From Globodera rostochiensis (Eukaryota > Nematoda > Chromadorea > Rhabditida > Heteroderidae), in NCBI GenBank assembly GCA_018350325.1, contig JAEVLN010000001.1:3213501-3277500 (forward strand): a stretch of 64,000 nucleotides of DNA, given 5' to 3'. Below the pieces are notes generated by a model. The model did not search any database. It saw only the letters and a program-made list of their open reading frames with translations, and had not been told where the DNA came from. Each line of letters starts with the position of its first letter. Position 1 is the stretch's first letter. This document shows positions 25,401-32,965 of the stretch, one piece after another. A program made the translations under genes and the position numbers.

Positions 25401-28400
25401 ATCCGTTGAAGCGAGAAAGGAGGTGCGGCGCGCGAGAAACGTGCGCAATTTTTTGAAAAGATTTATTTTTGTAATTTAAAAAGGTATAAATAGAAGGGGT
25501 TGAAGTAATAAATTAAAATGGAAATGCGAAACGTTATCGAATTCCGTGAACAATGCATCAACTTAATAGGTCTAGTTAAAAATTATGGGTGCAAACTCAT
25601 AATAGTTTACGATCCCATGGATTTCCAAAGATTGTTCTTAGACCAAAAAATCGAAATTTATGAACTAGTCAAATATAAAGAAGCAACAATTATTGCATAC
25701 AGAGAAAAGAAAGTATAAATACAAGAAAATAATATAAAAATAAGAAAAAATGGAGCAAAAAGCAAGAGGAAGACCTAAAAAGGATATCAAAAATATTGTT
25801 GTAAAAAATAAAGAAGAAAATAAAATAAACGAAGAAACGAAACTAAAGGAAGAAAAGAAACTAAAGGAAGACGAGAAAAAATATTCAAAAATACGAACAA
25901 TTAATATTTATTATAACCAATGTAATATCTATATATAAAGAATAAAAAGCAAAACGAACATGACAAATGTGTACTATTTAATGGGAAAAGTATAAAAGAA
26001 ATACAAATAAAAAATAAATACAAAATGAATCAAAAACAATTTGACAAAAAGGATAAAGCAGCAGAAATGCTGTTAGATTCTTCAAAAAGCGAAATAGAAA
26101 GGTTATGGGGGGAAATTACCTCGTTAACAGTTGAAGCCGACGATTATGCAAGATCGGCTAGGGGTGCTTTATCAAGGGCGGTAGAAGGTAGAAAAAAAGC
26201 GCCAAATGTCCCGGAGGTACAAGAATGGTTTCTCAAACTTTCTGACTCAATTTGGGAAATATACTCTGTGAAAGACAAAATAACCGAAGAGATGGGCAGG
26301 GCGGAAACGGTCTTGCGCGAAATTCAGGAGTGTTCTGATTTTAATAGGGCGCGGGAACTCGAGGGAAAAATGTTTAAACGGAAAGGTCTAACAAAAAATC
26401 TTGGTATAGAAATTGAGCGAATTCATTCGCGGGTTCTGAGTTTGGAAAATTGGGTTCATGTGGAGGTTTTACGGTCTATAGATATCTAGTACTCTTAATC
26501 TAGAAACTGTATATGCTGTTGGAAGTGGGCGAAATTCTAACAGGTGAAACACGAATAGGTGAAACCAGGTAAAAGTTCTTTAAGATAGTGTGTGCATGTT
26601 TTATGATGGGGTATGTAAAATGTCAACGTTATACGGAACAAATAACAAAATGTTCTCCTTTCCGAACCTAGTGTTTGTAAAAATTTCGACATTCAGGCAT
26701 AAGCGTGATGGTCTCAATTAAAGATGGAAAGGGGTAGCCCCTATGACCACACCGTTTCGTCGTTCACCCCACGGTTTGAAGGGTTTGTTCGGAATACCAT
26801 ATGGGCATGGGTTTTTGTTTGTTATTAATCCAAAATAAATTTCTTACTTTGATGAGAAGGTATAAAAGAATATAATTATTGCCTAATTAAATAAGATAAT
26901 AAAAAATTGAATTAAAAAATAATAAATGTTGTTTTTAGTTTTATTTTTAATTTTAATGCCCGTTTTTGAAGGATGTATTTGCCTTACAAAAGAAGAAATA
27001 CAACAAATGGATTCCGCCCGGAGATCAATAGAAAAATCTGTTGAAGAGGTTGGAAGACTGGTCAGAGACGCTCGTGACTTTGACATAACGTCAAGAACTA
27101 TAATTATTGATGCTCAAAGAAATATGAGAAGAGGGCCAAATAATGAGGGCAGAAAAATGTGGTTCGGCAGGCTTAAGGAGGGAGTGGATAAAGTACTTAG
27201 TATAACAAACAATGTTAATGGGGAATCAGTTAAAATAGAAAAAATAGAGAATGAAATGGAGAAATGCTTAGACCGAAAAGACCTAACTAAATGTAGGGAA
27301 CTGGCGGACGAGGCAAAAACAATTTTAGATACGGTTAAACAATATAGAAAAAAGGTTGGAGAAGTCTTTCGTGCCGCCTACACACCTTCGGATCTGGGGA
27401 TAGCAGAATTAGCAAATAAAATCCTTAGGAATGGGGGGGCGCCTCAGAGAGAGAGAAATAATAGGCCGAGACCGGTACCTACTCCTCCTGGTCAAGCCGA
27501 ATATGTATATGATGAATTTAATACTGGGGATTAATTTGACAGCGTAACTACTAGCTCTTGATCATAGAAAATGCCAATAATATGGTCTTCCGTGAGATCT
27601 TCTATTCGATATGATGGGGGTTTGTGTTAAGGACCTTTGAAAATTTTGAAAAATCTCGAACTCTCTCTCTGCATAGATTGTTATCTTCGCCCATGAGCGT
27701 TGGGTCCCCGCACGGCCTTCCTTTTTTTCAGTTTTGACTTTTCAATTTTATTGATCGTATTTACCGCCTATTCTCCCTGTTTGTATTTATTTATTCAAAA
27801 ACCGTTTTTTTAGTGAATATTAGTTACGAATTGGGCCATATGGAAAACATAAAGAAACAAAACTCGCCCGAAAAAATCGTCGAGGTCTCGATTTGGATCC
27901 ACAACGCCTTCTGGGGGTGTGTTCGAGGAATTGAGAAGGTAAAGATATTTTAGGTTCGAATAAAAAACGTTTCATCAGGTATTGGCAAATACTCATAATG
28001 GAAGAGCGGGGCCAGAAAAATGCACAATATGTTCGGGTTATTACCACCTCGCGGCCCAAGCGCATCATACCAATGTTGTGTAAGTTTTTTTCCACGTCAA
28101 GTTAATTTTTTATTGTTCGAGTCGTTAAGACATTTGCGTCTGAGCCTGTATAAGTGTCCGTTCTGTCCAGCGGAGTTCCCATATGTCATCTATGGGGTCG
28201 GACACTGCCAACAACATGTTCGCGTACACCATCGTGGTGAAACAATGCCCTCTGATGTTGAATTTAAGTGCTTGAATTTTGATGAAAACATGCGAATGAT
28301 AAATTGCCGCATGCTTGAAATTTTTGTACACCAGGGTTGATTTTTTTATTGGGAAACAATAAAATTTGTTGATTAATTTAAAAGGTCTGAGTCTTTCACC

Positions 28401-30133
28401 CAGCTGTTGGGTTTATTTTCTCCTATCCACCTCACAAGATGCTCTTTAAGCCCTTTACGGACGCGGGTTTTAATGATTTCGGCTTCTTTGAATTTTGGAG
28501 GTTCAGGTGTTTTAACTAGCTCCTGGTTATAAAAAATTCCTTTTATTTCATCCCCGTTAAGATCATCAATTCTATAGGCCGTTGGAATGCCGGGAATGAC
28601 CTTGGTGATTTTAAATACTTCTTCTGTAAAATTTGGATAATACCCCTTTGCAAATGTACCCTTCTCTTTGGTAATTCGTACAAAATCGTCAACATTAAAT
28701 TTTGGTTTGGGTATTGGGATGTCTTTTTCCCCGTATACTTTTTCCCATAAAACCTGGGCATTTTTAAATGTTACGTCCTTTGGCTTCATCCCAATTGTTC
28801 TGTGAACACTGTTGTTAATATTTTCAATAATTTTATCAATGACATCAACCCATCTATGGGTATTGTTTTGGGTAAAGTATCTATAGAGACGCTCCTTTAT
28901 TGTTCGATTCGCCCTCTCCACAACTCCCGCATGGAGATGGGGACTATGCATTACATTTTTTATTATTGTTTTGTCTTTGAAATATGTTTTCATTTTGTTT
29001 GCCTGAAACTCTAGTCCGCTGTCGCTATATATTTTATTTGGAAGAATATTTGATTTTTTAAAGATCCTCTCAAAAGCCTCTATCATATCCTCACTTCTTT
29101 TTGACTTCACCGGGGCAACAAAAAGCATTCGACTCAGAACGTCGATGCAGACCAATAAATATTTGTATTCATTGTTATATTGCTTTAATTGGTCAAAAAT
29201 ACAAAGATCGCATTGCCAGTCGGTGTGAAAGCCACTAGGTATTGTCTTTAACCGAGGTTTAGGCTTCCTAGTGGGTTTGTGAATAGTATAGGTTCTTTGT
29301 TTTTCGAGAAATTCGTTAACATCTTTGAGTTTTATTTTTGAGTTTGTTTTCTTTGCTTCCGCTAAAATTTTATTTATTCCTGCATAACTTGCCGGAGATT
29401 TAAGGTCAAAGTATATTTTTGATAATATTTTTTCGATAGCTTTGGCCATTTTATTATATTAATATAAATAGCGTTTTTATAATTATTATTTATACTTTTA
29501 AAGCGACAAATTTGTTTGAAAAAACAGTTTCGTATTTTGTCTTACAATAATAATTTCAAAAATCTGCCGCATATTTTCATTTAATATTTTTTACATGAAA
29601 TCAAATGCGCGCCCCCTCTTCTTCCTTTCCGGCGCGCAAATCCCTCACGCGTGGTTGTACCTTCCCCCGCGCACGTGTGTGCGACCGACCCCCGCGCACG
29701 TGTGTGCGGCCGACCTCCCCCTGTGCGAATGTGAAGGGAAGGGAAAAAGGGTGGGGGCTGGGACTCACTTGTCCCCGCTTCCTGGTGTAAATTTTACACC
29801 CAAAAATTGGGCCTGATACTCCTCCGGGGCTAAAACAAGTGTAGTGTACCGGACACAACATAAACAATTGCCAAAAATGCAAATTTTTTTTTGAGATTTC
29901 GCTTTACTTCTGGGGGAGGGAGGGGATTTTTGAATTTTTGATGGCAATTTGTTAGGAAAATTGGTCCAAAAACTACGAATATTGTAAATCAAACGGTCAA
30001 AGCTCTCTACGCGTGCAATTTGTTAATATTTTTTTAACTTCCACGTCCATTTCCGTTTTTTATATTTCTATTTTCAGACTTCTTGAAGTTGAAGCAAAAG
30101 AAGGTCCGAGTGAGCCCAAAAAGAGAAAGCACT
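13403..30133 (+). CDS. F-box-like family protein, copy C, with a Polinton in its last intron
   Basis: Exons 13403-13446, 13657-13932, 13982-14387, 14620-14900 and 30076-30133. Phases agree throughout and the reading frame is intact, giving 354 aa ([14 protein letters not shown] start, F-box-like block, [30 protein letters not shown] end). The last intron is 14901-30075 (15.2 kb) and contains the complete 14,488-bp Polinton; without it and one 6-bp duplication the intron would be 681 nt, within the family's range (64-827 nt). Donor GTAAGG and acceptor TTTTCAG are kept, so a full transcript is possible in principle. The alternative is that the final exon belongs to a lost copy, but its phase and spacing fit copy C. 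Confidence 0.8.
15330..15335. repeat. Target-site duplication CCGGGG, left
   Basis: CCGGGG lies directly outside the left terminal repeat and is repeated at 29,824-29,829 outside the right one. Six bp is the length known for Maverick/Polinton insertions. Confidence 0.9.
15336..15640 (+). repeat. Polinton left terminal inverted repeat
   Basis: 305 bp, matching the right repeat in inverse orientation until GAAACTGTTTTTT, after which the sequences diverge. The outer part is GC-rich. Around 15444-15495 a ~26-bp unit is tandemly duplicated and each copy carries the palindromic GCACACACGTGCGC. Confidence 0.95.
15918..16530 (-). CDS. SPRY-domain protein carried by the Polinton
   Basis: Spliced gene, exons (minus strand) 16464-16530, 16345-16411, 16089-16300 and 15918-16045. 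Introns are 52, 44 and 43 nt. The total is 474 nt with matching phases, giving 157 aa from an ATG at 16530. Residues ~25-145 form a full SPRY fold: SYFETSLL, then [42 protein letters not shown], a short strand with LNRERLG, and finally [12 protein letters not shown] with VEIRF. This order matches SPRY (B30.2) proteins, which bind protein partners. No signal peptide is seen. An ATATAAAGG box lies about 57 nt upstream of the start. Cyst nematodes have hugely expanded SPRY families, so host capture is possible. The intron choices are inferred from domain continuity. Confidence 0.8.
16531..17259. other. Polinton spacer with a decayed reading frame
   Basis: No confident gene. From about 16,650 to 16,922 one plus-strand frame is nearly continuous (it contains [22 protein letters not shown] and [19 protein letters not shown]) but is broken by TAA and TGA; I do not recognise it. 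From 17,014 to 17,140 two direct copies of a ~70-bp unit occur, sharing ACGATCG.TTAACAAT and ACATCCGGCCT. Confidence 0.5.
17260..18827 (+). CDS. JmjN-JmjC histone-demethylase-like protein carried by the Polinton
   Basis: Spliced gene, exons 17260-17474, 17519-17653, 17694-17975, 18017-18173, 18221-18283 and 18327-18827. The five introns are 40-47 nt. The exons total 1353 nt with consistent phases, giving 450 aa. Residues ~15-60 are JmjN-like (YPSKKNL...[11 protein letters not shown]). Residues ~105-115 (YEKEFWRMIE) match the segment before JmjC in KDM4/KDM5 enzymes. JmjC follows: [15 protein letters not shown] gives Fe(II) ligands His188 and Glu190, PGKTIWY the 2-oxoglutarate-side segment, and [19 protein letters not shown] the distal His279. 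The family removes methyl groups from histone lysines using Fe(II) and 2-oxoglutarate. The C-terminus has a Cys/His cluster (RYRCCTCR...HHGDQPH) that may bind zinc, perhaps FLYWCH-like. Lysine specificity cannot be read here. Confidence 0.88.
18983..19243. repeat. GC-rich hairpin array in the Polinton
   Basis: Four to five tandem units of about 55-60 bp, each with CCAGCCACCGGGCGAAG and an inverted CCCGG, so every unit can form a hairpin. The array ends in a perfect 13-bp stem with a CTTC loop (19214-19243, CCAGCCACCGGGC on the left arm). It is strongly GC-rich inside an AT-rich element, lies between the JmjC and SprT genes, and has no coding logic. Terminator, insulator or origin-like roles are all possible. 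Confidence 0.8.
19593..20132 (+). CDS. SprT-like zinc metalloprotease carried by the Polinton
   Basis: Exons 19593-19657, 19708-19799 and 19840-20132, with introns of 50 and 40 nt. The exons total 450 nt, giving 149 aa. The catalytic part reads [12 protein letters not shown] (His101, Glu102, His105: the HExxH zinc site) followed by [10 protein letters not shown] (third ligand His122, the HGxxF of SprT/SPRTN). Before it, INHWFFRG and [12 protein letters not shown] match the helix and strand that precede the site in SprT proteins. Family members cleave proteins, in SPRTN those crosslinked to DNA. From memory, SprT-like proteases have been reported in other nematode Mavericks. The first exon and start are the least certain part; an in-frame ATG also exists at 19497. 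Confidence 0.75.
20133..20739. other. Spacer upstream of the polymerase gene
   Basis: No gene. It contains two imperfect direct copies (about 20,425-20,510 and 20,565-20,650) sharing CACATCAA.CA, TTCAAAGTTT.GGTC and GGCA.TTTCGCAAT. As the last sequence before the polymerase start it may hold its promoter. Confidence 0.4.
20740..25281 (+). CDS. polB: Protein-primed family B DNA polymerase of the Polinton, two frame breaks
   Basis: Exons 20740-21199, 21386-22546, 22592-22939, 22979-23514, 23679-24698, 24741-24890 and 24933-25281, about 1340 aa, usual for Polintons. Four Cys/His knuckles lie at 21,900-22,260 (e.g. [16 protein letters not shown]). The 3'-5' exonuclease motifs are YDMET (22312-22326), GRYDSHF across the 22546/22592 junction, and YCENDV (22996). 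The polymerase motifs are SLYPAVNYE (~23,855), LNSLWGKF (~24,480) and YCDTDS (~24,820), with both catalytic Asp of the last present. The enzyme replicates the element from its ends. Frame is lost near 24,026 and again near 24,046, both beside short A-runs, between the palm and the following insert. These are either recent inactivation or assembly errors. Confidence 0.92.
25484..25493 (+). promoter_or_regulatory. TATA box of the 25,518 gene
   Basis: GTATAAATAG lies 34 nt before the ATG at 25,518, so the 5' leader would be very short. Similar boxes precede other Polinton genes. Confidence 0.5.
25518..25718 (+). CDS. Small Polinton protein, 66 aa, unknown
   Basis: Intronless ORF starting [13 protein letters not shown], with a hydrophobic strand (CKLIIVYDP) and a charged end. 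Support comes from the TATA box just upstream and from its place in a run of genes on the same strand with similar spacing. No family recognised. Confidence 0.45.
   Translation: MEMRNVIEFREQCINLIGLVKNYGCKLIIVYDPMDFQRLFLDQKIEIYELVKYKEATIIAYREKKV
25750..25938 (+). CDS. Small basic Polinton protein with AT-hook-like motif, 62 aa
   Basis: Starts [16 protein letters not shown] flanked by basic residues is the core of an AT-hook, which binds the minor groove of AT-rich DNA. A Lys/Glu-rich stretch follows (residues 20-45). A GTATAAATAC box overlaps the end of the previous gene at 25,713. Low-complexity composition means it could be chance. Confidence 0.4.
   Translation: MEQKARGRPKKDIKNIVVKNKEENKINEETKLKEEKKLKEDEKKYSKIRTINIYYNQCNIYI
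25990..25998 (+). promoter_or_regulatory. TATA box of the 26,025 gene
   Basis: GTATAAAAG, 35 nt before the ATG at 26,025. Confidence 0.5.
26025..26489 (+). CDS. Coiled-coil Polinton protein, 154 aa
   Basis: Intronless, almost entirely helical in character ([20 protein letters not shown], then [16 protein letters not shown]). It has no signal peptide. It shares a pattern with the protein at 26,926: a basic residue pair, PN, EWF.KL (WFGRL in the partner), an S..IT..I/V.E block, a C.D then an REL. The two are probably diverged tandem copies. Function unknown; no capsid motif seen. Confidence 0.6.
   Translation: MNQKQFDKKDKAAEMLLDSSKSEIERLWGEITSLTVEADDYARSARGALSRAVEGRKKAPNVPEVQEWFLKLSDSIWEIYSVKDKITEEMGRAETVLREIQECSDFNRARELEGKMFKRKGLTKNLGIEIERIHSRVLSLENWVHVEVLRSIDI
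26490..26925. other. Polinton spacer
   Basis: No gene. It contains the imperfect direct repeat AGGTGAAACACGAATAGGTG near 26,540 and the TATA box of the next gene. Confidence 0.4.
26859..26868 (+). promoter_or_regulatory. TATA box of the 26,926 gene
   Basis: GGTATAAAAG, 67 nt before the ATG at 26,926. Confidence 0.5.
26926..27534 (+). CDS. Secreted coiled-coil Polinton protein, 202 aa
   Basis: The N-terminus [19 protein letters not shown] is a good signal peptide, with cleavage probably near residue 17-19. The mature part is helical and charged (residues 25-160), followed by a Pro/Arg-rich tail ([13 protein letters not shown]) and an acidic end. Its central part resembles the protein at 26,025, which lacks the signal. 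Transposon replication has no obvious use for a secreted protein, so it may be captured cargo or a particle/membrane protein. No TM segment apart from the signal. Confidence 0.6.
   Translation: MLFLVLFLILMPVFEGCICLTKEEIQQMDSARRSIEKSVEEVGRLVRDARDFDITSRTIIIDAQRNMRRGPNNEGRKMWFGRLKEGVDKVLSITNNVNGESVKIEKIENEMEKCLDRKDLTKCRELADEAKTILDTVKQYRKKVGEVFRAAYTPSDLGIAELANKILRNGGAPQRERNNRPRPVPTPPGQAEYVYDEFNTGD
27535..27635 (-). pseudogene. Relic of a Polinton integrase C-terminus
   Basis: On the minus strand the segment reads [20 protein letters not shown], then QELVVTLSN and a stop. It matches the intact integrase downstream ([20 protein letters not shown], then QELVKT) across the SH3-like part. Only ~30 codons remain and no catalytic domain. 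It shows an earlier or partial second integrase copy in this element. Confidence 0.7.
27840..28340 (+). CDS. C2H2 zinc-finger protein carried by the Polinton
   Basis: Exons 27840-27938, 27979-28079 and 28130-28340, with introns of 40 and 50 nt. The exons total 411 nt, giving 136 aa. Residues ~47-67 ([20 protein letters not shown]) and the segment from [16 protein letters not shown] to [10 protein letters not shown] have the C-x2-C...H-x3-H form of C2H2 fingers, which bind nucleic acid or protein. The gene converges on the integrase gene, with 32 bp between the stops. Splice sites are inferred from frame continuity. Confidence 0.65.
28373..29449 (-). CDS. int: Polinton integrase (retrovirus-type, chromodomain)
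   Basis: Intronless, 358 aa. The rve catalytic core carries D81 (TDWQCDL), D143 (YSDSGLEF) and E178 ([10 protein letters not shown]). The last two are 35 residues apart, the DD35E spacing. An SH3-like segment follows (residues ~255-315, GIFYNQEL), then a C-terminal chromodomain (residues ~318-358, [17 protein letters not shown]) that in related elements reads chromatin marks and directs insertion. The enzyme joins the element's ends to host DNA, giving the 6-bp duplication seen here. It is next to the right terminal repeat, the usual Polinton position. All catalytic residues are present. Confidence 0.95.
   Translation of the reverse strand: MAKAIEKILSKIYFDLKSPASYAGINKILAEAKKTNSKIKLKDVNEFLEKQRTYTIHKPTRKPKPRLKTIPSGFHTDWQCDLCIFDQLKQYNNEYKYLLVCIDVLSRMLFVAPVKSKRSEDMIEAFERIFKKSNILPNKIYSDSGLEFQANKMKTYFKDKTIIKNVMHSPHLHAGVVERANRTIKERLYRYFTQNNTHRWVDVIDKIIENINNSVHRTIGMKPKDVTFKNAQVLWEKVYGEKDIPIPKPKFNVDDFVRITKEKGTFAKGYYPNFTEEVFKITKVIPGIPTAYRIDDLNGDEIKGIFYNQELVKTPEPPKFKEAEIIKTRVRKGLKEHLVRWIGENKPNSWVKDSDLLN
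29487..29495 (-). promoter_or_regulatory. TATA box of the integrase gene
   Basis: GTATAAATA on the minus strand, 38-46 nt upstream of the integrase ATG and just inside the right terminal repeat. Confidence 0.5.
29519..29823 (-). repeat. Polinton right terminal inverted repeat
   Basis: 305 bp, the inverse of 15336-15640, with the same duplicated GC-rich unit (about 29,664-29,715). Confidence 0.95.
29824..29829. repeat. Target-site duplication CCGGGG, right
   Basis: Identical to 15330-15335. Confidence 0.9.
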
Positions 30134-30679
30134 GAGGAAGAGGGAAATTGGATGAAAATATTCAAACTGAGAAAATGGACTAAACATTTAAATTGTTGCT
30201 TTTTTTCTTTTCAATATGAATTTTGTCTTGTTTTAACGAAGCTTTGAGACATTTGGAGACTTTTTGTGGAAAATAATATGGGTCTGAGGGCCCAGACCCG
30301 AAATCACTCAAAACTAGGGTTGGACGGGACGGGATTTCCGGGTTTTTTCAGGTCCCGGTTATTGAACCGCGCGACATTGGATATTGTATTCAATCAACGA
30401 AGATGAAGCGATTAATCAATTCAAAAGTAATTTATTTTATTTTAATTATTAAATTGTAGAAAACGCTGGACGAAAAAATGTAGGAAGTGATTTTGTATGT
30501 TAAACATTTTCAATTAGACAAAATTTGGACGAAAAATTGCCAAAGTAAAAAAGTGAAGAAAATTTATTTGGTAATATGTAACGATTGGACGAAGCGATGG
30601 GTAATTATTATTGTCTTCAATATTGAAAATTGATTTACGCCGTCAGTGAAGGACAATCCGTCAGTGGACAATCCGTCAG

Positions 30680-31412
30680 AAAATGGAACGGCCATCAACT
30701 CGTTTTTCACCAACTCGTTTTTTAATCAACTCGTTTTTGTGTCAACCGTTTTTTCTGATTCAACTCGTTTTTTTAGTCACAAGAAGCATTTATGAGCAGA
30801 AAAGGTGTTTCTAGGGGTATTCGGGGGCGTAGAACCCGAATATGACTCCCATTTTGCATAATTCTAAATCCCGAACCTGAATTCGAACATTTTTTAAAAA
30901 ATTCAAAAATTTTCAGGAATTAATTTTTGCTCTCAAAATCATTCAAAAAGCACACAATTACAGCAAAAAGGCAAGCAATGATCGAATTCATGCTTTTTGA
31001 TCGATTTTGAGCCCCAAAATAAATTTTTGAAAAATTCAGAATTTCTGAAAAATTTATTCGAATTCAGTCCGGGGTTCGAAATTGGCTGAAAAGGAAATCA
31101 GATTCGGATTCTACGCCCACGAATACCCCCAGCCAGAGAACACCTTTTCTCAAATTTGAAAAATTTATGTTTTTTAAAAAAAATCATAGGTTAGATGATG
31201 TCTTATGGCAAATCTGATGTCAATTCGTGATCAGCGGCCCAATAACTCCCGAGTACTTCCAAGAATTGCATAAAAACCTTCAAATACCGCTCATTAAATG
31301 CTTTTTGTTACTAGAAAAACAAGTTGAATCAGAAAAAAAGAGTCGAATCAGAAAAAACGAGTTGATTAAAAATCAAGTTGGTGAAAAACTAATTGATATT
31401 TTACCGGAAAGT
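30680..31412. mobile_element. Foldback element with AACTCGTTTTT words
   Basis: The ends carry four to five copies of AACTCGTTTTT (30,695-30,775), answered by inverted copies at 31,310-31,390. The inner arms, with GTGTTTCTAGGGGTATTCGG and its inverse near 31,115-31,145, fold around a core holding AATTCATGCTTTTTGA. Confidence 0.7.
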
Positions 31413-31424
31413 GTAGGTATGTGA

Positions 31425-31565
31425 GTAGAGGAAATGATAAACAAGTTTGCAGTCAAGCGGGTTCGAACCCAACACGCACCATAAGAATTACCGAGATGAC
31501 AAACCACTAGTCCATCTATTTACTTGAGGTATTCTTGTAAGAAAGATTGAAATTGTCACTCGATG
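31425..31565 (-). repeat. tRNA-derived SINE, copy 1
   Basis: On the minus strand TGGACTAGTGGTTTGTCA (A-box-like) is followed by GGGTTCGAACCC (B-box), but no cloverleaf acceptor stem forms. A homologous copy lies at 47,150-47,300. The pattern is that of an internal Pol III promoter in a SINE. Confidence 0.6.
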
Positions 31566-31574
31566 ATGCCATCA

Positions 31575-31728
31575 TTAGGGGTGTAAATTTAGTCCCGGTT
31601 GGTCCCAGTCCCGGCGTGACCAAAAACCGGGACCGGGACTTTCAGTTTTTAAAAAGTCCCGTCCCGACCGGGACCGGGACCTGAAAAAACCGGGAAATCC
31701 CGTCCCGGTACCGGTCCCGTGCCACCCT
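31575..31728. repeat. Word-repeat element GGGACCGGGAC
   Basis: Starts TTAGGGGTGTAAATTTAG and ends GTGCCACCCTAG. The inside is permuted CCGGGAC and GTCCCGG words. A related start is at 30,317. Confidence 0.5.
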
Positions 31729-32774
31729 AGCCAAAAGTATTTGTCGAAGCGTCGTGATACCAATCGCTCGACCGTCAAATTGTTTTGCAGTTCAAAGAAT
31801 AGAGCATACCCGCCAAGGACAATGATGAAATTGACCGGAGCGATCGAATTCGAAGTTTATTTCATTTTTTTGCATTGACATAACGCCAACGCTCAATGCC
31901 ATATTTAATTGGTGTCCTATTTTAGAATCGAAAACTACAAAATAGATATTTTTGGACCGAATAGGATCGCTTTAACGACGAAATTTTCTACTAAAAACAT
32001 GTTTTTCGTGCATAACTCGTCAAGGAAAACAGCAGAAAAATAGGTTAAATCCTAAAAATCCCATCTCTGGTTATTATGTAGCATATATTTTCAGCGCCGA
32101 CATTTTTTTTTTTTTTAGAATTTTGCCAATTTTTATAATTAAGATAAGCAACTTTCTAAAACTGTAAAACAATAAACTTTATAAAAAATTTAATAAGTTT
32201 ATTGGTTAAGGTCCCCTCCCCCCAGGAATTGGCCATTTTTACGATTTTTCCATTGATCATTATTTTGAGCTTAACTTTTGTCTGAACGAACCTTCAGAAG
32301 CCCCAAAATGAACTGAACAAAAGTTTACATAGCATTAAGAATACATAAATCGTATATTTATATATGTTATGGTTAATTTTGAAATCGGATAATGCTAGAA
32401 TTATTTGGGTAATTTTGGAAATTCTAAAAATTGTAACAAAAACAAAATGCATTCGAAAGCTCTAAACTTTTAAAAGTTATTGTTATGCCAAAGCTAAAAC
32501 AGAGAATTCGTAAAAAAGTTATTTTCAATAAAGAGTTGAATAAAAACGAATTGAACCGCCTGGCTTTTTCCCCCAATGATTCTTCTCATTTAAAGCGTTC
32601 AAATGGCATCCATCTTGTTGTTTGATTGGTTGAGTTTAAAAAAGTTATAGACTTTCCAAATTTCCCGGGAAGTTCCGGGATTAACCGGTTTATTGAATTT
32701 TCTATGGAAAATTTAATCAAAAATTTGAAATCAAAAAACCTTCGTATGTCCGGGATCAGAGCTGGGCGAAACTC

Positions 32775-32965
32775 AAATTTTTTTTCCGACGAAACGAAAC
32801 GAAAAATTTTTTTTTTCAATTAACGAAACGCGAAACGAAACGAAACAAAAAAAAAATTCCATTTAACGAAACACGAAACGGCTAAAATTCTACGAAACGA
32901 AACGAAACATGAAACGCCCAAAAAGTAACGAAACATGAAATAAAACGAAACGAAACGAAAAAAAT
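32775..32965. repeat. ACGAAACG word repeat
   Basis: Dense copies of ACGAAACG and CGAAACGAAAC with A/T runs. An inverted version (TTTCGTTTCGT) is at 58,995-59,145. Confidence 0.7.

Larger units (their letters stand above)
15336..29823. mobile_element. Maverick/Polinton DNA transposon, 14,488 bp
   Basis: The limits are fixed by 305-bp terminal inverted repeats (15336-15640 and 29519-29823), AG..CT termini (AGGAGTATCAGG) and a perfect 6-bp duplication CCGGGG. It encodes a type B DNA polymerase and a DD35E chromodomain integrase, the hallmark pair of Polintons. It also has genes for SPRY, JmjN-JmjC, SprT and C2H2 proteins and four short or coiled-coil proteins. I find no double-jelly-roll capsid, no A32-like packaging ATPase and no adenain-type protease, and there is no open frame large enough for a capsid. 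The terminal repeats are almost identical, so insertion is probably recent, but the polymerase has two frame breaks. Confidence 0.95.
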
